Shown in pieces: positions 25,486 to 33,451 of a DNA stretch of 64,000 nucleotides. Numbering within the stretch: the stretch's first letter is position 1; the number at the start of each line of letters is the position of its first letter. The stretch spans positions 930,001-994,000 of the forward strand of contig CAXXIH010000008.1 in assembly GCA_963663365.2 (NCBI GenBank), in the 5' to 3' direction. The stretch comes from G963663365 sp963663365 (GTDB taxonomy: Bacteria; Hinthialibacterota; Hinthialibacteria; Hinthialibacterales; G963663365). The notes under the pieces were generated by a model, which saw only the letters and a program-made list of their open reading frames with translations, had not been told where the DNA came from and made no database searches. The position numbers and the translations under genes are program-made.

Positions 25486-27204
25486 TCACACCTGGGCGGG
25501 ATCAAAAATGACCGCATCGTGCGAGGGCACGGCAACAAGTTTGCTGCTTCCTTTCCAGTTGACTTGGACTGTGGCGGCGGAAGCATGGGGCCGTACCAGT
25601 GCTAATTTTCCATCGCGAAGCGCAAACAAGCAGGTCCAGTTAGGCGCCTCGACTTCCAATTCAAACGGTTCCAAGCACCAAGCGCGAATCTTCGATACAA
25701 CCGCGACAGGTACATTCACATAATCCGTTACGATCGGAACATTAAGCGCTTCGACAATCGAATAATCCTGCCGTCCAAATGTTCTCAGATTAAGCGCGGC
25801 ATGATGGGGACCGGCTTCCAGCCAAAGAGGAATACGAAATGTATGCTCGCAAACCTCCGCGGTCTGAGCCAAAACAGCTTTTAGGCCGGGTAACGGTGCA
25901 AGGTTGTATGGCAAACTCAAAGGTTCGCTCACATCTATCCATTCATCGCCAACCGAGAGACGTTGCACGGGAACCCGCAAAGGATACAAACCGCGCAATC
26001 CGAAACGATGAAGAACCTCTTCATTATCTTTTAATCCGTACAAGAATCCGCACGTAGCAATAATTCGTACATCATTGGCTTCAAGAGTTTCAAGAAGCCC
26101 TTGTGGATCAGGATCGGCCAAACTGTGGGTGGATAAAATAACGACTTTGGCATCAAGCGGCCGTTGCGTTTGCACATCGACCGGCAGAGACCACATTCCT
26201 AAGAAGTCAGGCAGAGAGATATCTTCGCCACCGTCGGCTTCGGCCGGACGATACCAAACAACATTTGGAAGATCGGAGCCTGAGACATTCGTTGCTGCTT
26301 GGGAGAGTTCTTGAAGAAGTTCATAATCCTCACGCACACAAGCGGTCATAGCACTATCGAGCGCAAAGATCTCAGGGTCATAACAAAAAATCGTAATCTC
26401 GGGGATGCCTGTAAGCGCCGTAATTATCGCTTGATCACGGAACAACCCGGGCGTGCAGTCCAGACTATCGAACCAAGCGCCTTCCAACTTGTCCCCCGCG
26501 ATAGAACGCAAATAACGGATATGCGCTTGAGATTCATAGGGGGGAACATAGCCATAGTCGATGGTCCAAGGATCCCGTGTCTCCGCTCCGGCCCAGATGG
26601 CATCGAACATCTCAGTTTGACGAATGGGGTCGTACCCCAAATCCGGATAACGGTCGTAGTACTGAGGAAACTTGATAATCATCTTGATGCCCGGATTCTC
26701 TTCCCGGGCCGGTTTCAAAACACGCTCGGCGCTGAATTTCACCATCAAATCCCGCCGAAAGTGTCCCCAATCCTCGGTCTTTTGCCTGTCCTTTTCCGCT
26801 TGGCAATTCGGGCAGCGGCAGCCGGTCAAAAACGCATCATCAAGAATGATGGTATTGAATACACGGGCCATTTTGCGGATTTCGAACTCGAAAACATCTC
26901 CGGTCTCCGAAGAACAGTAGCAAAGGAACTCATTGCTCAGTTCTAAGAGATCATCACCACGTCCAAAATCATTGCGTTGGCCGATAGGCATGATTCCCCC
27001 GGCCGTTTCAAAACCGGCATTGAGAAATTCATCCCGCAGCTCGCGAAGTTTCTCTTCCGGCGTGCTTACTGGTCCGCGCCGCGATTCGATGAACACCCGT
27101 TCGGCATGATGTGCGTGCAACTGCGCGATGGCTCGTTCGATATCCTCTTTGCTATTGAGATATCGGGCGATGATGGGAGCAGTAATGAAGACCGAAATAC
27201 GCAT
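25486..27204 (-). CDS. unrecognised enzyme-like protein (TIM-barrel glycosidase-like)
   Basis: 572 residues, no signal peptide. I do not recognise the family with certainty. The first 330 residues alternate strands and helices like a TIM barrel: MRISVFITAPIIARYLN, ERVFIESRRG, RVFNTIILDDAFLTGCRCPN (acidic DD after a strand, then a CxCxxC cluster), IKMIIKFPQYYDR, LEGAWFDSLDC, EITIFCYDPEIFAL. This pattern resembles putative glycoside hydrolases with GH-A-like barrels. The second part (about 340-572) looks like a Rossmann-like and then a beta-sandwich module (VVILSTHSLADPDPQGLLET; LWLEAGPHHAALNLRTFG), as in beta-galactosidase trimerisation-type proteins. Transcribed alone, convergent with the TlpA gene. 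Confidence 0.6.
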   Translation of the reverse strand: MRISVFITAPIIARYLNSKEDIERAIAQLHAHHAERVFIESRRGPVSTPEEKLRELRDEFLNAGFETAGGIMPIGQRNDFGRGDDLLELSNEFLCYCSSETGDVFEFEIRKMARVFNTIILDDAFLTGCRCPNCQAEKDRQKTEDWGHFRRDLMVKFSAERVLKPAREENPGIKMIIKFPQYYDRYPDLGYDPIRQTEMFDAIWAGAETRDPWTIDYGYVPPYESQAHIRYLRSIAGDKLEGAWFDSLDCTPGLFRDQAIITALTGIPEITIFCYDPEIFALDSAMTACVREDYELLQELSQAATNVSGSDLPNVVWYRPAEADGGEDISLPDFLGMWSLPVDVQTQRPLDAKVVILSTHSLADPDPQGLLETLEANDVRIIATCGFLYGLKDNEEVLHRFGLRGLYPLRVPVQRLSVGDEWIDVSEPLSLPYNLAPLPGLKAVLAQTAEVCEHTFRIPLWLEAGPHHAALNLRTFGRQDYSIVEALNVPIVTDYVNVPVAVVSKIRAWCLEPFELEVEAPNWTCLFALRDGKLALVRPHASAATVQVNWKGSSKLVAVPSHDAVIFDPAQV

Positions 27205-27310
27205 GGCAATGACCCTTAAGTATCAAATTATGGAGATGAAAATATCAGCGTAACTGAATTCGTTTTAATAACTCAAAATTGCATTCTGAAAATATTGGAA
27301 ACACTAATAA

Positions 27311-27339
27311 AATGGGCGCTTACTCTCGTAAGCGCCCAT
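27311..27339 (-). terminator. intrinsic terminator of the repeat-protein gene
   Basis: ATGGGCGCTTA (27312-27322) pairs perfectly with 27329-27339 around a 6-nt loop. On the minus strand the 11-bp stem runs into TTTTATTAG. It starts 30 nt beyond the stop of the gene at 27369-28829. Confidence 0.87.
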
Positions 27340-27368
27340 CAATCAATCGGAAATGTTTACATTCGTGT

Positions 27369-28829
27369 TTATTCGGTCACGAAATCGGGTCCGACAACGA
27401 AACTTTGCTCAGTAAACGGATCGAAGTAACCGTCACCGTTTGCATCGTTCACGACGGAATAACCGGCATTTATAACGGCTTCTGTGGCCGGTGTATAAGC
27501 CGGTGAGATTTCAAGTGCGCGATAAACATCGAACTCACTTGTAATAGCCTGGTCGCCAATATCGAATGGCTGGGCGGCTCCGGCGCAATGGACGTTGCCG
27601 TTACCATCGAGGACGTAATAACCCATGATTCCCGTGCTTACGAGATTCGGATTACCGTCACCATCGGTATCTTCACCCAGGTTGGGAACGAGTGTCAGAT
27701 CGCGGGCGATGTCATAGCCGAACCATGTGGTTACACTATTCGGGAATGAACGGTGGGCATCGCCGACCATATGAACCGCTCCGAAACCATCCAAGAGATA
27801 GAAACCGTTTCCGCTGGGGGTCAGTTCAAGGTCGCGGGCGATGTCGAATCCGAAGTACGGGACATCTTCACCCTGCCAAGGAGCAACCAACGGACGGTTG
27901 TTGATAGGTTTACCGAAATCTTCGTCCTCAACCTCGAGCTGGGTAACAATCCCATCTCCATTGAGGTCGAAGTTCAGAGGCAGACGATTGGAGTGAACAG
28001 CGCCGAGACCATCCAGAATGTAGTAACCATTCATCATCCCCACAGTCCGGGCGCTTCCGGCAATTGGATCGGAAACCACGGTATACTGCGCGGTGACTTC
28101 AAGGTCTCTGGCAATATCAAACTGGAAGTAGGCGAAAAGCGGTGAAGCAGTGGGTGATTCAGCCGTAATCGGCGAGCCGGAAACGGCCGTTTCTTCTTGC
28201 CCAGATGCCACGCCGGACTTCAACAACGAATGCGGATAAACAGTCGTCGTTTCCACGCCCCCGACAGGATAGACAGGCATGTTTACATCACCGATAGCGT
28301 GAATGCCGCCATTTCCATCAAGGAGCACAATTCCCGCATAGCCGCCAGTCACCTTGCGCCAGTCTGTGGCCAGTTCCAGGTCACGAACGATGTCGTAATC
28401 AAAGAACGGCAAAGCGGCCGAAGGCAAACCAGCCATTTGGCTGGCCGGCAAAATCACGTTCAGTGGATCAGCGACTTTGACCTCGCCTGAATTGAGAAAA
28501 TCATCCGTGCTGGTTGCCAGATCAGTAGTTTCATCAAGCACGCCATACTGGATGTACCCAAAGCCATCCACGCGGTAATAACCAATAATGTTGCCGTCTT
28601 TGTCACCGACCAACTCAACGTCATTCGTTGGGGGGTAGAACATCGGGAAAGACTGCTCAGCCAATGTGCTAAGCGAAGCTTCACCCGCTCCAACCGCACT
28701 CCCCAAGGAATTAAATTGAAGGAAGCCGTTCAGGTCCGCAGTATCACGCGTGTTTACGGCTTGCCCAAACGCGATTGTGGTGACTAACAAACAGGCCGAA
28801 ATCCCGAAGCACAGCCTCTTAAGGGCCAT
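27369..28829 (-). CDS. secreted repeat protein (DIARDLE / LDGxGxVH repeats)
   Basis: 486 residues with a signal peptide (about 1-22, ...IAFGQ-AVN) and a perfect AGGAGG 5 nt before ATG. It is built from about six repeats, best seen at 142-180, 233-280, 325-357 and 369-417, with a partial first (61-96) and last (433-460). Each has an aromatic-x-(F/Y)DIARDLEL strand, a variable spacer, and a (G/N)-(F/Y)-Y-(I/V/L)-LDG-x-G-x-VH strand. A calcium-loop-like DLNGDGIVTQLEVED interrupts after the third, and DTDGDGNPN lies in the fifth. Similar GWDIAR...GYVLDGWGGVH units occur, as I recall, in secreted actinobacterial proteins; a beta-propeller is likely. Function unknown. Confidence 0.75.
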   Translation of the reverse strand: MALKRLCFGISACLLVTTIAFGQAVNTRDTADLNGFLQFNSLGSAVGAGEASLSTLAEQSFPMFYPPTNDVELVGDKDGNIIGYYRVDGFGYIQYGVLDETTDLATSTDDFLNSGEVKVADPLNVILPASQMAGLPSAALPFFDYDIVRDLELATDWRKVTGGYAGIVLLDGNGGIHAIGDVNMPVYPVGGVETTTVYPHSLLKSGVASGQEETAVSGSPITAESPTASPLFAYFQFDIARDLEVTAQYTVVSDPIAGSARTVGMMNGYYILDGLGAVHSNRLPLNFDLNGDGIVTQLEVEDEDFGKPINNRPLVAPWQGEDVPYFGFDIARDLELTPSGNGFYLLDGFGAVHMVGDAHRSFPNSVTTWFGYDIARDLTLVPNLGEDTDGDGNPNLVSTGIMGYYVLDGNGNVHCAGAAQPFDIGDQAITSEFDVYRALEISPAYTPATEAVINAGYSVVNDANGDGYFDPFTEQSFVVGPDFVTE

Positions 28830-29134
28830 ATCAACCTCCTGAAGTTCCGTCGTCTCTGCTCACGAAAAAGTCCAGACACTTTGCCGGATTCGCTCTGTAC
28901 CCCTCCCGGTCGCAATACGGCATCAGCTGGACACCTAAGCAGACCCTCAACCTGAATCCTAATAATTGGACCCAGGTATAGCCTTGGGGCGTCCAGAGTA
29001 TAAGAGACTAAGTCAAGTGGCGTCAAGAGAAAATCTCAGCTCCCAAGACTCTGTCACGCCCGAACATACGCCCCATTTTGCCCCTGGCAAACCGGCCTTG
29101 GGAAGGGCATAAGATCATACCATTTTCGGCGGTT

Positions 29135-29160
29135 TGAACAGCGGATTGAGGGTCCGGTCT
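29135..29160 (+). promoter_or_regulatory. possible ECF-type promoter of the sigma operon
   Basis: TGAAC (29135-29139), a 17-nt spacer and GTCT (29157-29160) resemble ECF-sigma promoters (AAC-type -35, GTC-type -10), which often control their own sigma gene. The 9-mer TTTGAACAG recurs 35 nt downstream (29168-29176). The rest of the 441-nt interval 28830-29270 shows no gene; it must also contain the promoter of the divergent repeat-protein gene. Confidence 0.3.
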
Positions 29161-29270
29161 ATAATTCTTTGAACAGGGTGGTACCAAGGGCATTCCTTTT
29201 CAATGGGACAGAACCAAGAATGAATGGTATCCCCCGGTCCGGCGTCAAATGAGTACAATGCCAAAACCTC

Positions 29271-29888
29271 ATGGATCGTGCAGAAAGCAAACTGATCGAG
29301 GCCGCCCAGGGCGGAGATAACGACGCCTTTGGGCAACTAGTCCAGTCATGTCAGGAACGGGTGGTCCAAGTGGCCTATGGCTACCTCCACGACATGGATG
29401 AGGCGCGGGATGTGGCTCAAGACGCCTTTGTTCGCGCCTATCGGGCGCTCAACCGCTTCAACGGCGCATCCACATTCTGGACCTGGATTTATCGGATTAC
29501 TTGTAATCTCTGCAAGGACCGCTTGAGGCGCCGGATGAGAAAAAAGGAGGTCTCGCTGGAAGGCCTTGGCCTGGAAAATGAGGAGCCGCCGCTTCCCAGC
29601 CCTTCAGCATCGCCCCGTAGCGAGGCCATCGAAAAAGAACTGGAACAGGTGGTATCTGATCTAATTGAGTCGTTGCCGGAAAAACATCGCCGAGTATTGG
29701 TCCTGCGCGAAATTGCCGGTTTGAGTTACCAAGAAGTGGCCGATGCCACAGGATGCCGTTTAGGAACGGTCATGTCACGACTGTTTCACGCAAGAAAAAA
29801 ACTGGCCGAGCAGCTTGAACCTTACCGGCAAGTGCTTGAAGAAGATTTAAATTCATCCGATGAGAGCAATCCGTTTGAGAATGGGTAA
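29271..29888 (+). CDS. ECF RNA polymerase sigma factor
   Basis: 205 residues with the two-domain ECF layout. Region 2 (about 18-88) contains DEARDVAQDAFVRAYRALNR and TFWTWIYRITCNLCKDRLRR, with -10-binding and core-binding helices; region 4 (about 125-180) has LPEKHRRVLVLREIAGLSYQ and GTVMSRLFHARKKL, the -35-reading helix-turn-helix. Acidic linker and tail. Followed after 6 nt by a single-span membrane protein and then by a secreted protein, so an envelope-signal circuit is likely. No ribosome-binding site is obvious before the ATG. Confidence 0.95.
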   Translation: MDRAESKLIEAAQGGDNDAFGQLVQSCQERVVQVAYGYLHDMDEARDVAQDAFVRAYRALNRFNGASTFWTWIYRITCNLCKDRLRRRMRKKEVSLEGLGLENEEPPLPSPSASPRSEAIEKELEQVVSDLIESLPEKHRRVLVLREIAGLSYQEVADATGCRLGTVMSRLFHARKKLAEQLEPYRQVLEEDLNSSDESNPFENG

Positions 29889-29894
29889 ACGATC

Positions 29895-30398
29895 ATGAAG
29901 TACAACGATGCCCTGCAAATAGAACAAATGCTCGACAAGCATGACACATCATCCCTCGAGAGCGAATATGAAGCTCAACTTGAGGCAAATGCGGCAGTTC
30001 GTGAGGCATACGACCATGCTGTGCTGACACGAAAAGCCCTGCGCCTGGTACTAAAGTCCACTACTCTTAACACAAATATTGCCGAGAATGTGCTCCGAAC
30101 GATTAACAGGTCGAAACAAGAATCACGCTGGCAAGCAGTTTTCGGCCGGTTGTCGGATTGGTTGTACATACCTTCAGTACGATGGGCGGCGGCCTTCGCG
30201 GTGTTGCTCTGCATACTGGCCCCTTTAGGCTATTTCACGGAGTACACCGGCTTGCCAAGCCAAAACGCAGAAATTGGTTCGGAGCACCTTGACTCCGGTC
30301 TGTCAGGCGCGACCATTCTTGTGCAAGTTCATCAAGATGAGGATGGCAATAAGCAGGAAATCGTATGGGTGATTGGAGGTGAAGGACAATCGCTGTGA
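29895..30398 (+). CDS. single-span membrane protein, probable anti-sigma factor
   Basis: 167 residues: a helical, charged cytoplasmic N-terminal domain (1-90), one membrane helix (about 96-114, RWAAAFAVLLCILAPLGYF) and a 50-residue outer domain. Place (6 nt after an ECF sigma gene) and topology fit a membrane anti-sigma factor. It lacks the HxxxCxxC zinc motif of ZAS-domain anti-sigmas, so the fit is by context. It overlaps the next gene by 4 nt. Confidence 0.65.
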   Translation: MKYNDALQIEQMLDKHDTSSLESEYEAQLEANAAVREAYDHAVLTRKALRLVLKSTTLNTNIAENVLRTINRSKQESRWQAVFGRLSDWLYIPSVRWAAAFAVLLCILAPLGYFTEYTGLPSQNAEIGSEHLDSGLSGATILVQVHQDEDGNKQEIVWVIGGEGQSL

Positions 30399-30931
30399 AA
30401 AGAATTAACAAAATCCGGCTTTTGCTGATGATTTGTCTCGGCCTGCCGCTGGCAATTCAGGCCCAGCCCAAGCAGCCCCCCCAGCAAGAGCGTGACGCCG
30501 ATATCGTGTTGCGAATGCGAGTATTAGAAGCCACGACTCAAGAAACGGACGAGAAGTGGCCGGAGATCATTCGTGACCTGAAAAAAACACTTACATCTAC
30601 CGGGCGGTACGATACGTACAATTTTATCGAAGGTTCCCGCATCCCGTTGATGTTCGACAAATCTACCCGAGTACAGATCAAGAAAGAGGGCATGGTAGTC
30701 GAATTGACCATTCAACCGGAAAATAAGGGAGGTAATCCCATCACGGTGAATTGGATTCAAGGAAAAAAGAAAATACTTGAGAGGCGGGGATTTACGCTAA
30801 ATAAAAACAAACCCGTTATTTCAGTTTATCAAGCGGATCAGGACAGCCTGCCTGTGGTTCTGGTAGTCGATCTGGCCCCGGCTTGGGAAAAAGATCCTTT
30901 GGTCAATCCCCCAAAGAAGAAGACAAAATAA
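30395..30931 (+). CDS. secreted protein of the sigma operon, unknown
   Basis: 178 residues, GTG start overlapping the previous stop (GTGA). A signal peptide (about 1-22, ending AIQAQPK) is followed by a mostly beta domain (VVELTIQPENKGGNPITVNW, KPVISVYQADQDSLPVVLVV) and a basic end (PPKKKTK). I do not recognise it. Translational coupling with the anti-sigma candidate suggests it works in the same circuit, perhaps as periplasmic sensor or target. Confidence 0.65.
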   Translation: MKRINKIRLLLMICLGLPLAIQAQPKQPPQQERDADIVLRMRVLEATTQETDEKWPEIIRDLKKTLTSTGRYDTYNFIEGSRIPLMFDKSTRVQIKKEGMVVELTIQPENKGGNPITVNWIQGKKKILERRGFTLNKNKPVISVYQADQDSLPVVLVVDLAPAWEKDPLVNPPKKKTK

Positions 30932-30985
30932 CGATTCATATTCATTAATAGGAATTGTCTTTTCCCGATTGACACAGGTATTTTT

Positions 30986-31972
30986 CTACTCTTGCACATC
31001 CACTTGTGCATTCACCTGCTCGTTCTCTAACCGTTCCGCAACCGGGGCAAACGTATCCCGGTTTATAAGCAATACGGTAATTCCGACACCGACAGCAAAC
31101 CAAAGTGTGCAAATCCGAATAATCAAAGTCACAGCTACGGCCACGGCCTCGGGCACATCACCCACCAAAGAGAGCAATTCGACCATGCTAACTTCCACTC
31201 CACCGATGCCCCCGGGAAGCATCGATAAAGCGCCGACAATCGTTGCCAAGGCATAAACAAACGTCGCGGAAAGAATCGCGACCGATTGTCCCAATCCAAG
31301 CAGCACAAAATAAAAGGCAACGCACTCGCAGAACCACGAGGCCACACTGATCGTTGTTGCCAAAAGCAAGGGTTTGGGCGCGACCAAATCTGCCAGACTT
31401 TCATAGGCGGTGAGCAGCTTTTCATGATGGCGGCCCAGCACAGGAAGTTTTGTGCAATGCCCAAGAACCCAGAGCGCCAAGGGCTTATAAGAAATCACGC
31501 TCAATCCTGCGCAAACCAATCCCAAAGCAATCCAAAGCATCCAGCGATAGGCATCAACCAACCAAATCCCACACAGGGCCATAATCACCAATGCAACAAG
31601 ATCCGTGAGCCGTTCGGCAAATACAATCGGCGCGGAGCGGGAAATCCTCGTGCCAACAGTTTCTTTTACCAAATAGGATTTGAAGACTTCACCGAACTTG
31701 CCAGGCGTGGCCGACATCATGAGGCCGGAAAGAAAAATCCGGAATGAAAGCCGTGGTGCAAGAGGAATCTTTAAAATCCGTACGTAATAATGCCATTTCA
31801 GAAAACGAACCAGATAATTGCTGTACGCCAATACCAAACACAACGGCAGTAGACGCCAGTCGAAACTGCCCATTGCCAAGATGACTTCATCCCATTTGTA
31901 CCATACAAACAGAATTCCAAAGACCAGAAATGCAAATCCGATCGATGTAAGCAGTTTGCGTTGAAACGGCAT
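30986..31972 (-). CDS. LPG_synthase_TM-family membrane protein (flippase-like)
   Basis: 328 residues with about eight hydrophobic segments. Family hallmarks are RFLKWHYYVRIL near the start of the core, FLSGLMMSATPGKFGEVFKS and the late ALSMLPGGIGGVEVSMVELL. This is the membrane part of MprF-type lysylphosphatidylglycerol synthases, without the transferase domain; stand-alone members (UPF0104, AglD-like) are thought to flip or assist glycolipids. Start at 31972 (MPFQRKLLTS) is chosen on the family; the frame opens to 32059. Convergent with the sigma operon. Confidence 0.85.
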   Translation of the reverse strand: MPFQRKLLTSIGFAFLVFGILFVWYKWDEVILAMGSFDWRLLPLCLVLAYSNYLVRFLKWHYYVRILKIPLAPRLSFRIFLSGLMMSATPGKFGEVFKSYLVKETVGTRISRSAPIVFAERLTDLVALVIMALCGIWLVDAYRWMLWIALGLVCAGLSVISYKPLALWVLGHCTKLPVLGRHHEKLLTAYESLADLVAPKPLLLATTISVASWFCECVAFYFVLLGLGQSVAILSATFVYALATIVGALSMLPGGIGGVEVSMVELLSLVGDVPEAVAVAVTLIIRICTLWFAVGVGITVLLINRDTFAPVAERLENEQVNAQVDVQE

Positions 31973-32163
31973 CGGTGAATGAACCCAGAGTCCGAAAAAG
32001 ATCGCGCGGCGAGTTGACGGATTGCCGTCGCACCGGAAGGGACTGTAGTCCGAACCCATGAAGATGCGAGGGTGGGCGGGAACACAAGAAATTGCCCATC
32101 CGGCAAAGAGACTGTCACCGAATCGGGACTTGGACTGCCGCTTTTGGGCTATCGCATACCGTT

Positions 32164-32463
32164 TTAGGAGTCTTCTTTACTTTCTTCAGACTCAGCCATT
32201 GGCGGAGCGGGACTCGGCTGTGAGCCATAAGCATCGGGATTAAGTAGTTTTTTAATCGGTTCCCTGGGATTCAACGTGCGCAAATCCAGGCGGTTTTTGG
32301 AGGCATCGCCAGAGAAGAATCCATCTACGGGCAATCGGTAGCTGAATCCGGGTGATGTCCCTTCCTGTAATTATTTATTAACATGTTGATATCGTCCCCC
32401 CGCGCAGTTTGTAACGAAGACCGCACAGCCAATGAGAAGCGAGAGACGCAAGAGCGTATTCAT
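32164..32463 (-). pseudogene. small lipoprotein-like gene with an in-frame stop
   Basis: From ATG at 32463 (GAGGAT about 10 nt upstream) the minus strand reads MNTLLRLSLLIGCAVFVTNC, a lipoprotein-like leader, then AGGRYQHVNK and a TAA at 32371-32373. The same frame then stays open for 68 codons (LQEGTSPGFSYRLPVDGFFS... NPDAYGSQPSPAPPMAESEE) to a TAA at 32164-32166. The continuing part has a protein-like composition (Pro/Ser/Glu tail), so one 99-residue lipoprotein interrupted by a stop is the likely origin. It begins 38 nt after the coiled-coil gene on the same strand. It could instead be a 30-residue peptide plus chance frame. Confidence 0.5.
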
Positions 32464-32501
32464 CGCACCATCCTCGACTTTCCAGCCCCCTCGGAAAACG
32501 A

Positions 32502-33299
32502 TTAGGCAAGCAGATCCACGAGAGAGCCTCGCGCGTTGTTTTGTTTAGGTTCCGACGTTCCAAAGAGAGCCGCAAGGGGCCCCATGGCAGCCGCCAGATT
32601 GCCCTCAATCGCCGAAGTAAGGTCTTGGTTCAGATTTTCCTGGCGTTGCCGCTGTTTTTCCACTTCCAACTGGTTTTCTTCGCGCTTGAGCTCACGATCT
32701 TCAAGTTCCAGCCGGGCTTGTTCGGCCTGCGCCTGGCGGACTTCCAAGGCGGAACCATCTTGTGCCGCCTCAGATTCCTGCCGCTCAGCCTCTTGCAGGT
32801 CGTTTTCTACCGTATCCCGCTCCCGTTCGACATCTTGTTGATCCGCATCAATTTCATCTTCATCGGGATTAAGGGGAGTATTTTGGGCTTCTTCCAGTGG
32901 GGAGGTCTGTCCCTGTCCGCTGTCCTGCCCTTCTTCCTCTGTCTTTTGCAAATCTTCCGCGGCCTGATCGATTGGATTTGGAGGACCTTCCGGCTGCTGC
33001 TCCAATCCGGTTTCCGGCTGGTTGGCCCCCGGCCTTGACACCATCGTAGTCAAACCAGCGGTGATAGCGTTGTCACCCCCGACGACACTGGGTGTAAAGG
33101 TCCGGTTGGAAAAGATGATCTGATCCCCAGCCACCACGGCCCGGCTACGCAGACGGGTTTCGTTCCGCTGCTCTTGGGCAGTTACAAGTAGTGCGCTTTG
33201 GTTGGCAGGTGCCGCCAGACGGACAGCCGGTTCTCCGGGATCGGGCCGGAAATTGATAACCGGACTGCTGGACGACGCACCAATCGGATCGATCGCCAT
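32502..33299 (-). CDS. coiled-coil, Glu/Gln-rich protein, unknown
   Basis: 265 residues from the ATG at 33299 (MAIDPIGASSSSPVINF). The first 100 residues are low in charge with SNRTFTPSVVGGDNAITAGL; the middle is disordered and acidic; about 150-230 is a long charged coiled coil (ELEDRELKREENQLEVEKQR). No signal peptide or membrane segment. I do not recognise a family. The frame opens 25 codons further upstream, with Cys-rich non-conserved sequence, so the internal ATG with AGGCAG just before it is preferred. Confidence 0.6.
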   Translation of the reverse strand: MAIDPIGASSSSPVINFRPDPGEPAVRLAAPANQSALLVTAQEQRNETRLRSRAVVAGDQIIFSNRTFTPSVVGGDNAITAGLTTMVSRPGANQPETGLEQQPEGPPNPIDQAAEDLQKTEEEGQDSGQGQTSPLEEAQNTPLNPDEDEIDADQQDVERERDTVENDLQEAERQESEAAQDGSALEVRQAQAEQARLELEDRELKREENQLEVEKQRQRQENLNQDLTSAIEGNLAAAMGPLAALFGTSEPKQNNARGSLVDLLA

Positions 33300-33451
33300 C
33301 TGCCTATTTGTCTGCACCACGCGGCATAGAGCCGCCACCTCGGGGCAAACTCCTCCATATCGAGTTTTCGGCAAGTTCGAGGGTCAACTTTAGCGATTCC
33401 GCCAAAAATTTTTTAAATTTCCGTTAAATAGACTTTTCGCTGAAAGACAGC

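Noticed and set aside
26299..26946. 215-residue plus-strand frame
   Set aside because: Antisense shadow of the gene at 25486-27204, whose ribosome-binding context and composition are better.
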